The notes under the pieces are model-generated. The model saw only the letters and a program-made list of their open reading frames with translations, was not told the origin of the DNA and did no database searches. DNA of 64,000 nt, taken from assembly GCA_905221605.1 (NCBI GenBank), contig CAJNDS010001891.1:607139-671138 (forward strand). The letters are read 5' to 3'. Shown here in pieces: positions 46,019 to 59,400 of this stretch (positions are counted from its first letter, which is position 1; each line of letters begins with the position of its first letter). This stretch comes from Symbiodinium natans. Taxonomy: Eukaryota > Sar > Dinophyceae > Suessiales > Symbiodiniaceae. Made by a program: the position numbers and the translations under genes.

Positions 46019-47400
46019 CATTCGCATTTAAATCCCTAAACCGCTGGTCCTAAACCCTGCGCCGGCTTTCTTGAAACAGAGGTGGAGTTCTTGCGCTGCT
46101 CTTGCCGGGCTCGATGCGAAGGAGCTCTTAGCTTTGATACAGAGCCTTATTCAGGGCACAGTACCCAAGAGGGAACCCCTGAACCCTAAACCCGATACCC
46201 TAAACGAAGCCATGCTCTTTGGGCTCTTCGTCGCTGCCTAGTCACCGTGTCAGTCCCGCCTCCTGCACACTGGCGGAGTCTGCCTGGGCCTGCTCAGCAA
46301 GGTCGCAGCGTGATCAGCAATGAATTCTCATCAAAGACAGAACCTGTACTGCATTCATCCTCATACCCATCTGCAACTGCTTGACGCATCTGAACTTGGC
46401 TAAAAGGTGGCTCTTTACTTTTCGGTTCATGGTGTTCTTAGCAAGGCACTTTTCCCTTTGCACCTCCTTTCTCTCCCCCTAAACCCAATATCCAAAACCC
46501 GAAGCATATCCTAAACCTATCCTAAACCTTAAACCCTAAACCCTAAGCTAAACCTTCTCGGGCAACGGGCGAGCGCCTTCAACAGCTTCGCGAAGTTGGA
46601 TATGCCATGTGGACCTTGCCCGAGGTGCCAAAGCTCAGTGCTCAGTTGCTGTCTCGGCAAGTTTCTTTGCTGGCTTCCCAGAATGGTCAGGCGCCTCCAC
46701 ACAAAAACCTCAATCCTCGCCAGACCCCATATACGGGTTTAGGTTTCGGGTTGAGGATTTAGGGTTTAGGGTTTAGGGTTCGCGAAAATATGGTCCCTTT
46801 TGGCGTTGATATTATCAGGCGGTCCCTACTCTATTGATACGAGGCTCGACGAAAGCAGCGACCCAACCTGAAGGGCCCTGCTATACCACCCTTTGCTTGA
46901 GAACAGCAATCCTTGTATTGCCCTTGTAAGGAAGACCGCTTTCTGTTTTTTGGGGTGGGTCTTAAGCAAATAGTGTGGCTGAAATCAAAGATCAGCCCAT
47001 GCTCCCCCTCCCCCTCCCCTACCACCGCAGCTCTGAACTCTGAACCCTCAGAAAACAAATACTACTATAAATCCCCGGAAACCAACCCTGAACCGCCGCC
47101 TTTTGAAAAAGCAGATCGCAATACCCCGCAGTTAAGGAACAGACCTTAAAACCAATGAGGATCCCGAATGTACTAAGGCACATTCCTTATTCCGGGATAC
47201 TGGGCTTGGAAACCTGGAAACCCCTAAGTCCTAAGCCCTAAGCCCCAGACCCTAAACCTTGAACACGAAACACCAAACCCCGAAACGCCGAACCCCCAAC
47301 TCTAAACCCAAAAACCCTAAACCCCAAACCCTAAACCCTAAACCCCAAACCCTAAACCCTAAACCCTAAACCAGGCCGGCTGGCTTGTTTCCGACCAAGC
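46019..47400. other. Intron or spacer, mostly unassigned
   Basis: Contains CCCTAAA repeats (46500-46545, 47300-47370), an island at about 46560-46700 open on both strands (minus reading RNLPRQQLSTELWHL with AG/GC borders could be an exon of the coiled-coil gene) and part of a family C element near 46945-46980. No confident gene. Confidence 0.35.
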
Positions 47401-50400
47401 CTTCACCTTCTCCAGGGCAAGCAGAGCCTCGCGCGGTTTCGGGTTTAGGGTTTGGGGCTTAGGGCTTTGGGCTCAGGGTTGCTGAGGGCTTACCCGAAAC
47501 CCTAAACCCTAAACCCTAAACCCTAAACCCTAAACCCTAAACCCTAAACCCTAAACCCTAAACCCTAAACCCTAAACCCTCATCTAAAACCTAAAACCCC
47601 TAAACCCTAAACCCTAGCGGCTTTACCTCAGCTCGGGGGGCCCAATACAGCGGTTTTAGGGGCTTACCCGAAACCCTAAACCCTAAACCCTAAACCCTAA
47701 ACCCTAAACCCTAAACCCCTATCCCTTAGCTAAGGCATGCACCTTAAACCACACAAGAACACCTTCTTCTGGTTCAAGGCACGTTCTTTACTTGGCTGTT
47801 GGGCGCCTCGTCTTCTCCTTAAAATAAGGTGTAGTGGGGGCTCTATGGGAACAAAACACATCTGCAGGCACCTCTGGTACATGGAAGCTCCGGTGGGCAA
47901 CCCAACTGACCCCATCCCTAACCCTAAACCCTAAACCCATAAACCCCAAACCCCAAACCCCAAACCCCAAACCCTAAAAGCTAAACCCTAAACCCCAACC
48001 CCTAACCCACAACCCCCAAACCCAGGTCAGACGAACCGGGACCTCCTCAGAGTCAGCAGCCCGCTGGTACGCCACCTCCTGAACACTTTAGGGGCCGAGC
48101 CAAGCAGGGTTTAGGGTTTAGGGTTTCGGGTTTAGGGTTTTAGGATTTGAGGGGCCTGTGGGGTTCTAGCTACTCTACGGTTTCGGGGTTTTCCAGGTTT
48201 TCGAGGTTTAAGGACCTCAGGGCCTCCGTTGAGGAAAAGCTTCAGGTGTTTAGGGTTTAGGGTTTAGGCTTTAGGGTTTAGGGATCTCGGAGATGGACAT
48301 GATCGTCCAGCTTTGTAGGAGAATTACAGGTTAACCTCGAGGATACTCGCAGAGGGATACTACGTACCTCAAGACGGGTTGAGGCCACTTGCATGACTAG
48401 CACGAGGAGTTCAGTCGGCCAAGTAGCTTCTTTGGGGTCTAGGGTTTTCGAGTGCTTGGCACTCTGAACTCTTGTCGATGCCTGGAAAACACAAGACCTC
48501 TGACCTCCAAGCATGTAGGTTCTAGGGTTTAGAACTTAGGGCCTAGGGTTTAGGGTTTAGGGCTCAGGGCTGAGGGACCCTAAACCCTAAACCCTAAGCT
48601 GTCCGACCTCCGCAGCCTCTGCTTTCACCTCAAGCAGCGCGCCGTAGAGCTCGCGGTCGTCGTAGAAGGCCTCCTCTGCACTGAAGGCGGGCTGAGGGCT
48701 GAGGATACTTCTTAGGGTAGTTACATGGTCCTTCAGCATGGGCCCTTGCAACGAGTACTCCTCTACACCCCTACCCTATACAAAAATTAAGGGCGCATGC
48801 ATCTAAACCCTAAACCCTAAACCCTAAACCCTAAACCCTAAACAACGCGCCCCTGAAGCGGGATGCTTCGAGCTTAGGGCTCAAGGCAGGCGGCATGCAG
48901 CAGTTTAGGGTTTAGGGTTTAGGGCTTAGGGCCTAGGGCTTAGGGCTTAGGGCTTAGGGTTTAGGGTTTAGGGTTTAGGGTTTAGGGTTGAGGGTTTAGG
49001 GTTCAGGGTTTAGGGATTAGCCGAAGACGCTTTGGGTGTAAAAGCCTAGGGGCTCAGCAGTCGGCGCGAGCTGCCTAAACCCTAACCCCCTAAACCCAAA
49101 AACCCAAAAAACCCTAAACCCAAAACCCCTGAACTTGGGTAGGTTTAGGGGGGTCCCTATAAAAAGTAGATCTATGTGTCTTTATGAGGATTCTATGGGG
49201 GATTGAGGGTGGTAAGAGTTAAACTTATGTTCAAACCTACCCCTGTGAGCCCTAAACGCCGAATCCTGGACCCTGAACCCAGAGACTCCGATACCCCTTA
49301 ATTAAGGAATACTCCTCAAACCATATAAGGAACCCTCTTACATCTTAAGGCATAGTCCTTCACGAAGGGGTCTTGGAGTCCCAGGGAACCCTTCACCCGA
49401 ATGCACGTTTTGAAGAGGCTCCTGGCTGACACTTTGACCGTCCGCGAGCTGGGAAGTGTAGAACTCCACCTGGGATCAAAGTAGTATGCTACGGGTTTAG
49501 GGCTTAGGGTATAGGTTTAGGGTTTCGGGTTGAGAGGTTTAGAGCTTATATGTGTATATAAGAAGAATAATGATACATGAGCACTATTCATTTTGGTCCT
49601 TCTAAACTACGAGTAGCAATATACTAGATAGCAATAACAATAGACGTAAATAAGAAACGGTGATAGAAACAATAGTAGCATCGCAAGCTCCCAAGCAGGC
49701 AGTGCAGTTTTGCAACCACTTGTGGACTGTGGACAACTGAAGTCTAGGTTTAGGGTTCCGAGTTTGAGGTTTGGTTTTAGGGCTTAGTCCGCAGGCCTTC
49801 AGTCACTCTAACCCTTGTGTCACGGGCAACTAGACGACCACACAAGGAAAAGCTACCCAAGAAAGACTCCAGGGTTTAGGCTTTAGGCTTTAGGGTTTGG
49901 GGTTTAGGGTTTTGGGTGTTAAAGAAAGCTTCAGTGATTTTGCGCCCAAGACGCGCCATCGCGGAAATCATCGGGAAGACTCGTTATGGCGCCGGACCTG
50001 AACCCGAAGCTTCCTAAAACCCCTAAGCTTCCCAAAAGTCCCTAGGGCTTGGGGTTTAGGGTTCAGGGTTCAGGGTTCAGGGTTCAGGGTTCAGGATTCA
50101 GGGTTTAGGGTTTAGGGTTTAGGGTTTAGGGTTCAGGGTTCAGGGCTTATGGAAGTCTAGGGTTCAGGATGTCGGAAATAGAACTCTGACCATCAGCAAG
50201 ATCCCTACATGACATGGACCATTCCTTATCTGAGCTAGCTTGGCTACTTGGGATGTTCCACCTAAAACTGACAGTCCTTCATAGGGATTATCATAGGGGG
50301 TACTATAATCCCTATTCAGGACTGTTAGTATAGGGTGGGAACATCCCAAAACCCTAAACCCTAAACCCTAAACCCTAGGAACTCCAGGTTTCCTAAGTTA

Positions 50401-53400
50401 CCTCTTAGGAGTCCTGGACCTGGCACAGCCCCCACATCCCTGAACCCCCCTGCCACGGCGCTGGAAGCGTTCCAGGAGCTCACGCAGCCGCTCCTCGACG
50501 ACACACCCTAAACCCTAAAACCCTAAACCCTGAACACACCAAAAAAAAAAAAACAAGGAAGCACCCCCCCCCCCCAAACCCCAACAAAAAAAACTCCCCT
50601 ACCCCGCCGCGCAAAGCTCCCCCTGCCTCGTGCCAGGCCCTAATCCCTAAACCCTAAACCCCCTCAACCCTCAACCCTAAACCCTAAACCCTAAACCCTA
50701 AACCCTAAACCACCGCGCAAAGCTCCCCCGGCCTCGTGCCAGGCGTGGGCTTCCTGGAGCCACAGCTCGGCGCCGTCCGCCTGGCTTTGGAGCACCTCGA
50801 GAGCGGTCTTTTTTCGGCTTTGGGAATTTTGGGTTTAGGGCTTAGGGTTTAGGGTTTCGTGCGTGAGGTCGGGTAGTTGCTTGCACTACGCTTTGGCTCC
50901 TCACCAGCCAAATGGTCTCGCACTTGTTTTCTGCACTGGCGTTCGCCTTCAGTCTCCGTCTCGTGCACCCGGGCGGTTTCCAGTTACGCTATTGCGCTTA
51001 CTTCTAGCCTATGGGTGACCTTCACTCTAGGGGTTACTTGAGCCAATGTGGTGAACAGGCCACGGCGTTCTAAGGTGGTTTCCCCGATGTGCGGCGGAGC
51101 CGACACAACGGGGTCCCCAAAACGTGCTGTGGTTCGGGGATCATTCACACCCCCCACGGCTAGGATTTGCAAAATGGCAAAATGCTAGACGAATTGCGTT
51201 ACGAACATACAATGGTCCCAGTTAAAAGCGACTTAAAGTCTGGCCGTTCTCCACTGTTTTGCTTTCTTTGCCCGAATTGATAGATGTGAGACAGACTTTC
51301 AGCTACTGAAGCGTTCAATCCCATCCTTTGTCTGTACAGAGACATGCTGCTCACGGTTGTGGAATCATGGGCGCGAAAGGCCCTGAGAAGTCATTTCCGC
51401 AAAATGCGGATCCAGCGTATTGCGTCTCCATGATGCAGGAAAGGTACACAGCGGTATCGGTCAACCATCCGAGCTGCAAAGAATCGCACATTTCCCTCCA
51501 GCGGGCGCATTGGCACATTGCCCCGCTGCTGCTACGCAGTGGCCGAAAAGAGAAATAGCATCGGTGGATATAATGACGTGCTCCATTGTGTCATCTGTTG
51601 CATCCATAGGGAAAAGAGGAATCAAAACTGAAAACGCATAGCGCTGAGCCACAACCAGATTTCAGGAATACCATGGATTCCAGGGATGACATACCGGAGA
51701 ATCCGAGTACATCAATCACCCTTTCTTCATGAATGTTGCCATGTGAAACGCACCTGCAAGGTTCGACTGGCTCATCCCGTAGGGCTTGGCAAGGTGTGTG
51801 GTGACGCGCCGAAGGTAAATCTGCTCGCTGCTGGTTCCAAACTTTCCGTCAATCTTGGGTGTCTGATCACGCGCGGGTAGAACATCTGTTGGATCGTCTT
51901 TGTGAACGACGATGGTTGTCCCCAACTGCACGCGATGCCTGGATTGGAACTTGACGAACTTCTCCATGTACCCATCGGGAGTTGGATCCAGGTACCAGCG
52001 AACTTCATCGGGTTCTCCTTCTGGTTGGGCAGTTGGCTCAGCTCCCCGAGGATCGGAAGAACTGGCCGCGGTTCCCGGTTGGGATGCTGCGGAGCGGACA
52101 TCCTCCGGTCCCCGCTGCCTCTTGGCGGATTCACCCCTCGCTTCGACAAAGAATGCCCCCGTTGCCTGTCTTGATGATGGCGTCGATCTGTTGGCGGGAT
52201 GATCCTCTTCCACGAAAGGAGCAGGCCCTTCCGGAACAGACGGGGATGCAGGTCCTTCGGGATGTTGGCGTTGAACATTCACCCATGGCGGGTGCGAATT
52301 CAATGCCGGAGGAAACACCGTGCCGGTTGGATCGGGCTGCAGGTACGGCGGCTGTTCACGTCCTTCGGAGCAACACTCGGCTCGCAGGTTCGTGATCTCG
52401 GACATCCAAGACCTGTGGGTCCTGTACATGTCGTGGACCGCCCTCAGGACGTTCTGCTCGGCAGCCAGCTGGTTCCACGAGCTGTGTGAAAAGGAAGCTG
52501 GTAACCCGAGACCGGTTGGTGGCGGGGCCATGACGACAGCTGTCGCGTTCAACAGCGACTCCCTCAGCTCAGCTCCGGTCGTCCTCGACCGCTCCGTTGG
52601 CCACACCGTCCGACTGTCGTGGAGGTATTCGTGGGCTGTGTGCATGGCGACCGACAACCCTTGGAGGCTGTTGACCGCATGAGCAACCGCCGCGGACACG
52701 TTCTCCGGGGGGTCGACCACGATCTCGATCAGATCCCACACGTTCATTTGCGTGTTCCCGGCGACCTGATTGTGGCTCCTCAAGCAGTAACCCACTTGCT
52801 TCGCCATTGACCAAATCAGCTCCAACAAATCCCAGAAGTCCTGGGTGAGAAGCATGCATGGTAGCCCTTCACGACGGTTGGGGAGGTTCTCGCGAAAGTA
52901 GGAGTTTAGCCGCATCCAGTCGTTGTACCTGGTCACATAGATCCAAGCACTCTTGGTGACAACTGGCCTGCAAATGACATTCGGATCAAGATAGCCATCC
53001 ATAGTCACCACCGTCAGACACGGATGTTGAGGATCCACACGTCCTTGATCAGCATCCTGAACCAACACGTCGACGAACATGTCAATGTTCTTGAAGAGGT
53101 CAATCTCAATGACGTGGTCCAGAAGCTCCTGCAGCACTTGTCGAGTCGAATCGGTGCTGATCGCAGTCTTGACGACCTTGATAAACGTTGTGACATGGCT
53201 AAGGACTGTCTTGTAGCTCTCCGCGCTCCTAGCTGGCAGTAGGCTTTCCACCACACCTCGAAACAGCTCCCGAACTCTGACTTCAGGAAATCCGTATGGG
53301 CTGGAGGGTGCCGCGACTGCCGCCAAAAGGATAGCTGGCACTCCAAATTCCACCCACGCAGCAATGTTCGCATTCGTGGCGACCATGCCTTGTTCCAGTC

Positions 53401-56400
53401 GTCCAGGAAGAGGTTGCCCTCTCAATGATCGCAGCGCGTGACATGTCGTGCGCAAAGCAGTCATCCCATTGCCAACAGGGATGTTGATGCCCGATCTCTG
53501 GCACGGAAGGGAAAAGAGGTCTTGAGGTCGCGACCATGGAACATGCGGAGGAATGGGCCTCTGCTGTTGTCCATCCATGCTGGTTCTAGGACCGGCGGAG
53601 CCGAGTCCCTTCCCCAGACGCAGATCCGAGCCGGCGGAGCCGAACCCCTCACTGCACTTTGGATTAGGGTCGGAGGATCCGAACCCTATTCCTTGTGTAG
53701 GACAAACAATTCTGCAGGTACCTTGGAACTCATGTTGCACCTGACTGTTACTGCAACGCAAAATGACATGAACAAGTACACATGAAGCTGCCACATGAAC
53801 ACTCTGAGCAGAGCCCCTGCGGATATTACGAGCTTCATCACGCCATGCGTTGTGCAACAACTTTGCCATGTGTGGTGTGTAGTTCCCTGCCTCCTTGAGC
53901 GCCTGACCTCTTGGTGTGCCATGTTCATGTGTGTTATCACACGTGACCCCTTTGAGGTTCAACATGGTTGACACGTTCGTGGCGACACACCATGCTTTGA
54001 GTAAAGGAATGCCGTCTTTGTCAACAACACCCATCATGCAACCGTCCATTCGTGCAACACGCAATGAATGCTGCTTTATTAAGGCTTGAACTTCGGGCCA
54101 ACTCCAATACAAACAGGTTTTAGGCAACAACTCAAAAGCGACTTTGGGGGAAAATACCGCCAGCTTTCGCAAAAGGCGTTTGAGAGCTTTGAGTAAATCC
54201 CTAAATTTCTTCCGATGCTCCTTTCCCTTTTCAGTTTCACCCCCCATTTCGTTCACCTTGTTCCAGTTGGACCCCCCAGCGCACGGAAGAGAGGCAAAAA
54301 CAAGAATCGGACATTTGGGATTGGATTTTCGGAATTGTTCCGCCTCCTTGAGGATGTTGCTTTCACATGCCTTGGTTTGGGCTTGAAGAGCTTCATGCAC
54401 GTGCATGACGTGAGCTCCCTTTGTAGCACTCGAGGATTTGCCCAGGCTACTGTCCTTAGAGCAACAGAATTCAATGATCATCCTGTCCTTACCCGACGGT
54501 AACTTCTCAACAGAACTGCAGGCCTTGGGGTCCCCAACCTTGGCGTCCCGTTCAGAAAGCATTTTCAACAAGAGGCGTGACACTTTACTGGTTCTCTTTC
54601 CACACTCATCCCCGTGAGTCTCGACTGCTTCACGCGATGCATGATGATGTTGCATGCCGCACACACCCTTCATGCTTTCAGGGGCTTTGAGTCCATGAAT
54701 GAGAAACTCAGTAGCTTCGTTGACATACATGATGTTCGGGGCCCCGCTTCCCTGTGGAACGCAGATCCTCCGACCGTGGCAGCAATCAGCAATTGTGATT
54801 CTCTCCCACTTCATGCAATCAACTATGTTTTTGTACTGCGCCGACTTTCGAAACTTTGGCTTGTCAGGAACCTCGACGATAGTAGTCGCCCCTTTCTTCC
54901 GGGCCTCAAAGACTAAATCAATGACCTCCCCCCAGGGGTAGTCTACGACGCCTCGGTCCTCATAAAAGCGTTCTCTAGGATCGACATCAAGCCATGAAGC
55001 TCGATTCAGCGCCCCTGCTCCTATGAACAGAACGTTCCGAAGATCCTTGAACGACCATTTAATGATGTCTTTGCAGTACTGGTAGGCGCCGCGTGCATCC
55101 GCTTCCGGTACGCAGATGATGTTGACGTCCGGCGGTGCATACGTTTGCCACCAGTTATCCTCTTCCAAACCTACGAGCACCCACACGCGAGGGCTACTGT
55201 TTTCGACATCCGAAGCTTTGACCGTCATGGAAAATCCTATAGCCCCGCTAAGCGAGTCACCCCGTGCCTTAAACATCTCTTTCCCGTGTTTGTCTTGGAA
55301 AACGACTTCGTGATTACCAGTCCCAGCACGAGTCACCTCGATGAATTCGGGCACGAATGTAGATTGAGGAAAGTCTGCTTCTTTTGCGGCGCGCGCAACA
55401 GCGACGACGGTAGATTCGAGCGCAGGAATTTCGTTGAGATCACCCCCCATGCCTTCAGACCCAGCGCGAAAAACACCCCCATACCCCCCATGGGCGGCGC
55501 GGACCACCAAGTCGCACACTTGCCTACAGAGCGCGGGCGAATCGCGAACGCGACAACGCGAACAGACGGGCACCGGGGATGCAGACACGGCAGGCGACGC
55601 GGCGCGGTGCACACGCGTCGCCGCCGCCGAGCCCCGTTGGAAGTGATATTGAAATACCGCGCGCTCGACATACCGATCGAATTTCTGAGGTTCCGACGGG
55701 ATAGGGACCTCATCCTCGACACGATGCCATTGCCCTTCACGCAGAATCCACGTGGACCGCAAATACTTCCCCGGCCGCAAAGCACTGGGGACGCCGCGGA
55801 GCATGCGCGGGAACTTAACCACCAAGATCGGATCTGTACTGTCCGTTTCCTGGACACCCTCCTTACTGGACAAACCGGCCCTATACAGCTCCTGGGGCAA
55901 GATAGGTGTTTGCGTGTAAGGAAAACAGGGAACCTCGTTCTTAAACGAGTAGTGCTGATGACCTTTCTCATCAGCCGATTGTTGGTGTGTAGCCTTCATC
56001 ATGTCCATGACCTCAACGCTCGAAATCATCGTGGGAGGCATGATGTTAATTAGCTGACACGCGTGAGCCCAGGAGACGTGGTCTTTAAAGGCCTTCGTAT
56101 GGATATCGGCCGCCATTTTGGCGGTGACCTCGTAAGCCAGAGACACGTATCCCTCCTGGAACACCTCGTGCATCCACGCAACGCAGATCCCGTGTGAGCG
56201 TTCCAAATGGCGCATCGTCGGGTTCTTGCCTGTGCGGACCACGCCGATCATGGTTTGATTGTCATCGTAGAACACGAAGTTAGGATCTTTGCCCCCAATC
56301 AAACGCCACAATGTAATGGCCGGAACGCCAATACGCGACATAGCGTAATCCGCCGCCACAATTTCCGCTTCGGGAGTAGAGTGGCTGGCGCAACCCTGTC

Positions 56401-59400
56401 GCTTACTGACACCTGCCAGCGGGAACCGTGTATGCGGTCCCTGAATATGCATATGAGCCCCCGAAGTAGAACGCAAACTCTCGCCACAACCAGCGTAATC
56501 CGCATCCGCATACAACCCTATGGAAGTAGCATCCATGGAATCGCCGACCCATCCGATCATCTTATGACCTTTGGACTGATGGACGTAGCACATCAAATGA
56601 TGCAGAGCCGCATCCTCCTTCTTGGACCACTTTGTAATGCGTCGCGCAAGGTTGTTTATGCTTCGCAGCAAATCAAACCTGCACATCCTTGCAGCGTAGA
56701 GCAACTTCATGAGGATGCTCGCTGCGCGCGGGGCAAGAATACCCCTGTCTGCCTCATCGAGTTCCGTTTCCTGTGGGCCCTTGGGAACCGGTGGTGGAGG
56801 TAGAAGCCGTCCGCCCTTATCGACAGGCATTGTGTGTCCGCACCATTGACACCGATGGCTTGCAGCACCTGGATGACAAGGCGCCCTAGCCGGGTGATTT
56901 TTGGTTTCTTCAACTGGACTGGGAGATGGTACCTTCTTGAATTTGTCCACAGGAAATCCCGTGGTTTCACAGTACTTTTGCAGTTTCCATGTCATAAGTG
57001 ACAGTTCGCACCTTGGTGTTGTCGTGAAGTTTGGCTTCTCCCTTTGAGATTCGACATCCCAAATACAAACCAAGCGGAGTTTCCTCCTCAAGACGAAGTT
57101 CCTTGCGAAGCATGTTCCACCCCTTCGGGAGGTTCTCCGCCGGACCGGCGAGCTTCAGGTCGTCGACATAGATGACCAATAGGAGCTTCATTCCTGCATG
57201 GAAGTAAAGAGACGGCCATTCCTCACCAACTGGTGCAAAACCCATCTTCTGGACTGCGGTGTGACAATGTTGTTCCCACATTGTACCAGCGTCCGGACGC
57301 CCATAGAGTGCTTTCACGAGCCTGCAGACTGGTCTGCGAAATTTTCTCCGGTTTACCGAAGGATGCCAAGCCTCGTCTGGAAGTTCAACCCAACACGGAG
57401 TCCCCGTCAGCTTAGCCTGAATGTAGGCCTGGATAGCATCCGCCAAACGGAATCAGCTTGCCCGGGAATTCTTTCCCAGACATTCTCTGCCACGCCGACT
57501 CACCATCCACATCCTCGGCGTTGAGATTGTGAGTAACGCAATTCAAGGCATAGGGCCAATAGTTCGCAGGTAGTCCCGCATGCAGCAACGATGTGGCTGT
57601 AGCAGTGATGACGAACTGGTTGGTCCTTTCCGCCAGAGAGTTGTTCATAGGACGTCCTGGCAATGAGTGATCCAATGGAATTTTGAGCTTGTTCATCGCC
57701 GCAATGAACTCATCTGCGCAGTCACTATATGCCAGCCTCACTTTCTTCTTTCCCATGAATCTCTTCATACATCGTACAACTTCTCCTTCTTCTCTGGAGA
57801 TTGTGGGATATGCTGCAACCACCTTCGTGGCCACGTCGCGGAATACCAGGATTTCACGGAGCTCGTCGTCAAGACCCACCCCCTTATCCGTGGCTTTTCC
57901 CATATCCACAAAGTCGAACGTCACCAAGTCACCCCACTCATTAACTTCTCGTTTGAACGCTCCCTTTCGGGTTCTGAAGTGCTTCATCTTTGCTCTCACG
58001 CACGCGTCACAATAGGGATTCCGGAATCGATGGGTACAAAGATGAGCCAAGGTGTTCGCTTCGGCCTTCAGGGTGCCGACCTTCGCCCTCCTATCTGGAC
58101 CAGATTCGTCACCTTCCACGTCGATCTCCTGCGCGTCGTCCTCAGCCTCACCTGGAAGTTCGGCTTGTGGTTCATCTTCACGAGCTTCATCGCCTTCGAC
58201 CACTTCGCCATCTTCTTCTTCGTCAGCTTCGGAAGCTACGTTTGGGATCTCTTCGCCGATGTCATCTAGACCTGGTACCGCAACATACGTTGAATCGTCG
58301 TCGGTCCCATCGTCCACCTTGTCTTTGTACTTCTGTACCAAGCGGAACATTTCCATCGCTTCCACTTCCTCGTGAGCTTTGGCTCCTTTGCTTCCCACTC
58401 TGACATAGGGGATGTCTCCTTGCACGAAGAATTGTATCCTCTCGCCAGCATCGTTCACCATAAATGGTGGACGTCCTGCGGGCCATACAAAGGAATAGCC
58501 GTGAAGCATGCATCTCTTCCCAACTGACAGCACAGAAGGTGTATTCTCCAATACATGTGCTTTGATGGGCTCCTTGAAGGATTTCGTCAAGAACTCCGCC
58601 GTCTGGTTGGTCATAGTGACACCATTCGCCGTTTGGAACGATGTAGACTCGCAATCCATCGCAGTGTCGATGCCGTGTTTGGCGACCTTTTCTAGAGAGA
58701 TAAGGTCATGTCCGCACCCTGTGTCCATGATGAATTTCAGCTTCCTGCGAATAAATTCTGGTTGGACCATACACATGTTCGGGTTCTGCATCAGCTCCTT
58801 ACGGCTCTCATCGACGCCCAAGGCTCTTTCCTGGAACTTCCCCTTCTTGTTGTCGAACTTGAACACAATCACCTTCTCGGTTCCTGGAATCCTAACTGGG
58901 ATGCATCCTCCATCTTTGCCCAGACACATATCTTCCATCAGTCGAGCTCTAGCTCTTGCTTTGTGCTTTTCGTACTCGACCTCCGAGATGTGGTTTTCGT
59001 GCTTCAGGTTCGCTTCAGCGAAAAGTCGCGGGGCCGATCCTCTATCTTTGTGTGACCGCCTCGGCTTCGATGATACGAACCTCGTTCCCTGTTCAAAGGA
59101 AACCTTGAGGTCTTTGACGTCTCTGTGATAAGGTCCGATCTCATCGTCGGTGGAGCAATCTGACGCCGCGTCGCCATCGATTGACTCATCGTCAGAATCA
59201 CCGTCACCATCATCCAGGGATCGAAGAACAGGTACTGCAGGCAGACCTCGAATCGCAATCGCGGGTGCGGCAGGTTCAGGCTTCTTCTTCTTCTTGTCCT
59301 TCGCCTTCGCCTTTGCCTTTGCCTTCGCATTCGCGTCGGTTTCCCCGGTTGCGGGCGCTGCCTTAGCCGGGTCATGCTTGAAAGGGCAATTCTCTCGGCT

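Noticed and set aside
45632-46031. Poly-Ser (plus) and poly-Leu (minus) ORFs of over 120 codons
   Set aside because: Pure translation of the (CAGTAG)n/(AGT)n microsatellite.
55145-56053. 302-codon plus-strand ORF and other plus ORFs within the copia element
   Set aside because: Antisense shadows of the 1791-residue pol ORF, which has the RNase H motifs.
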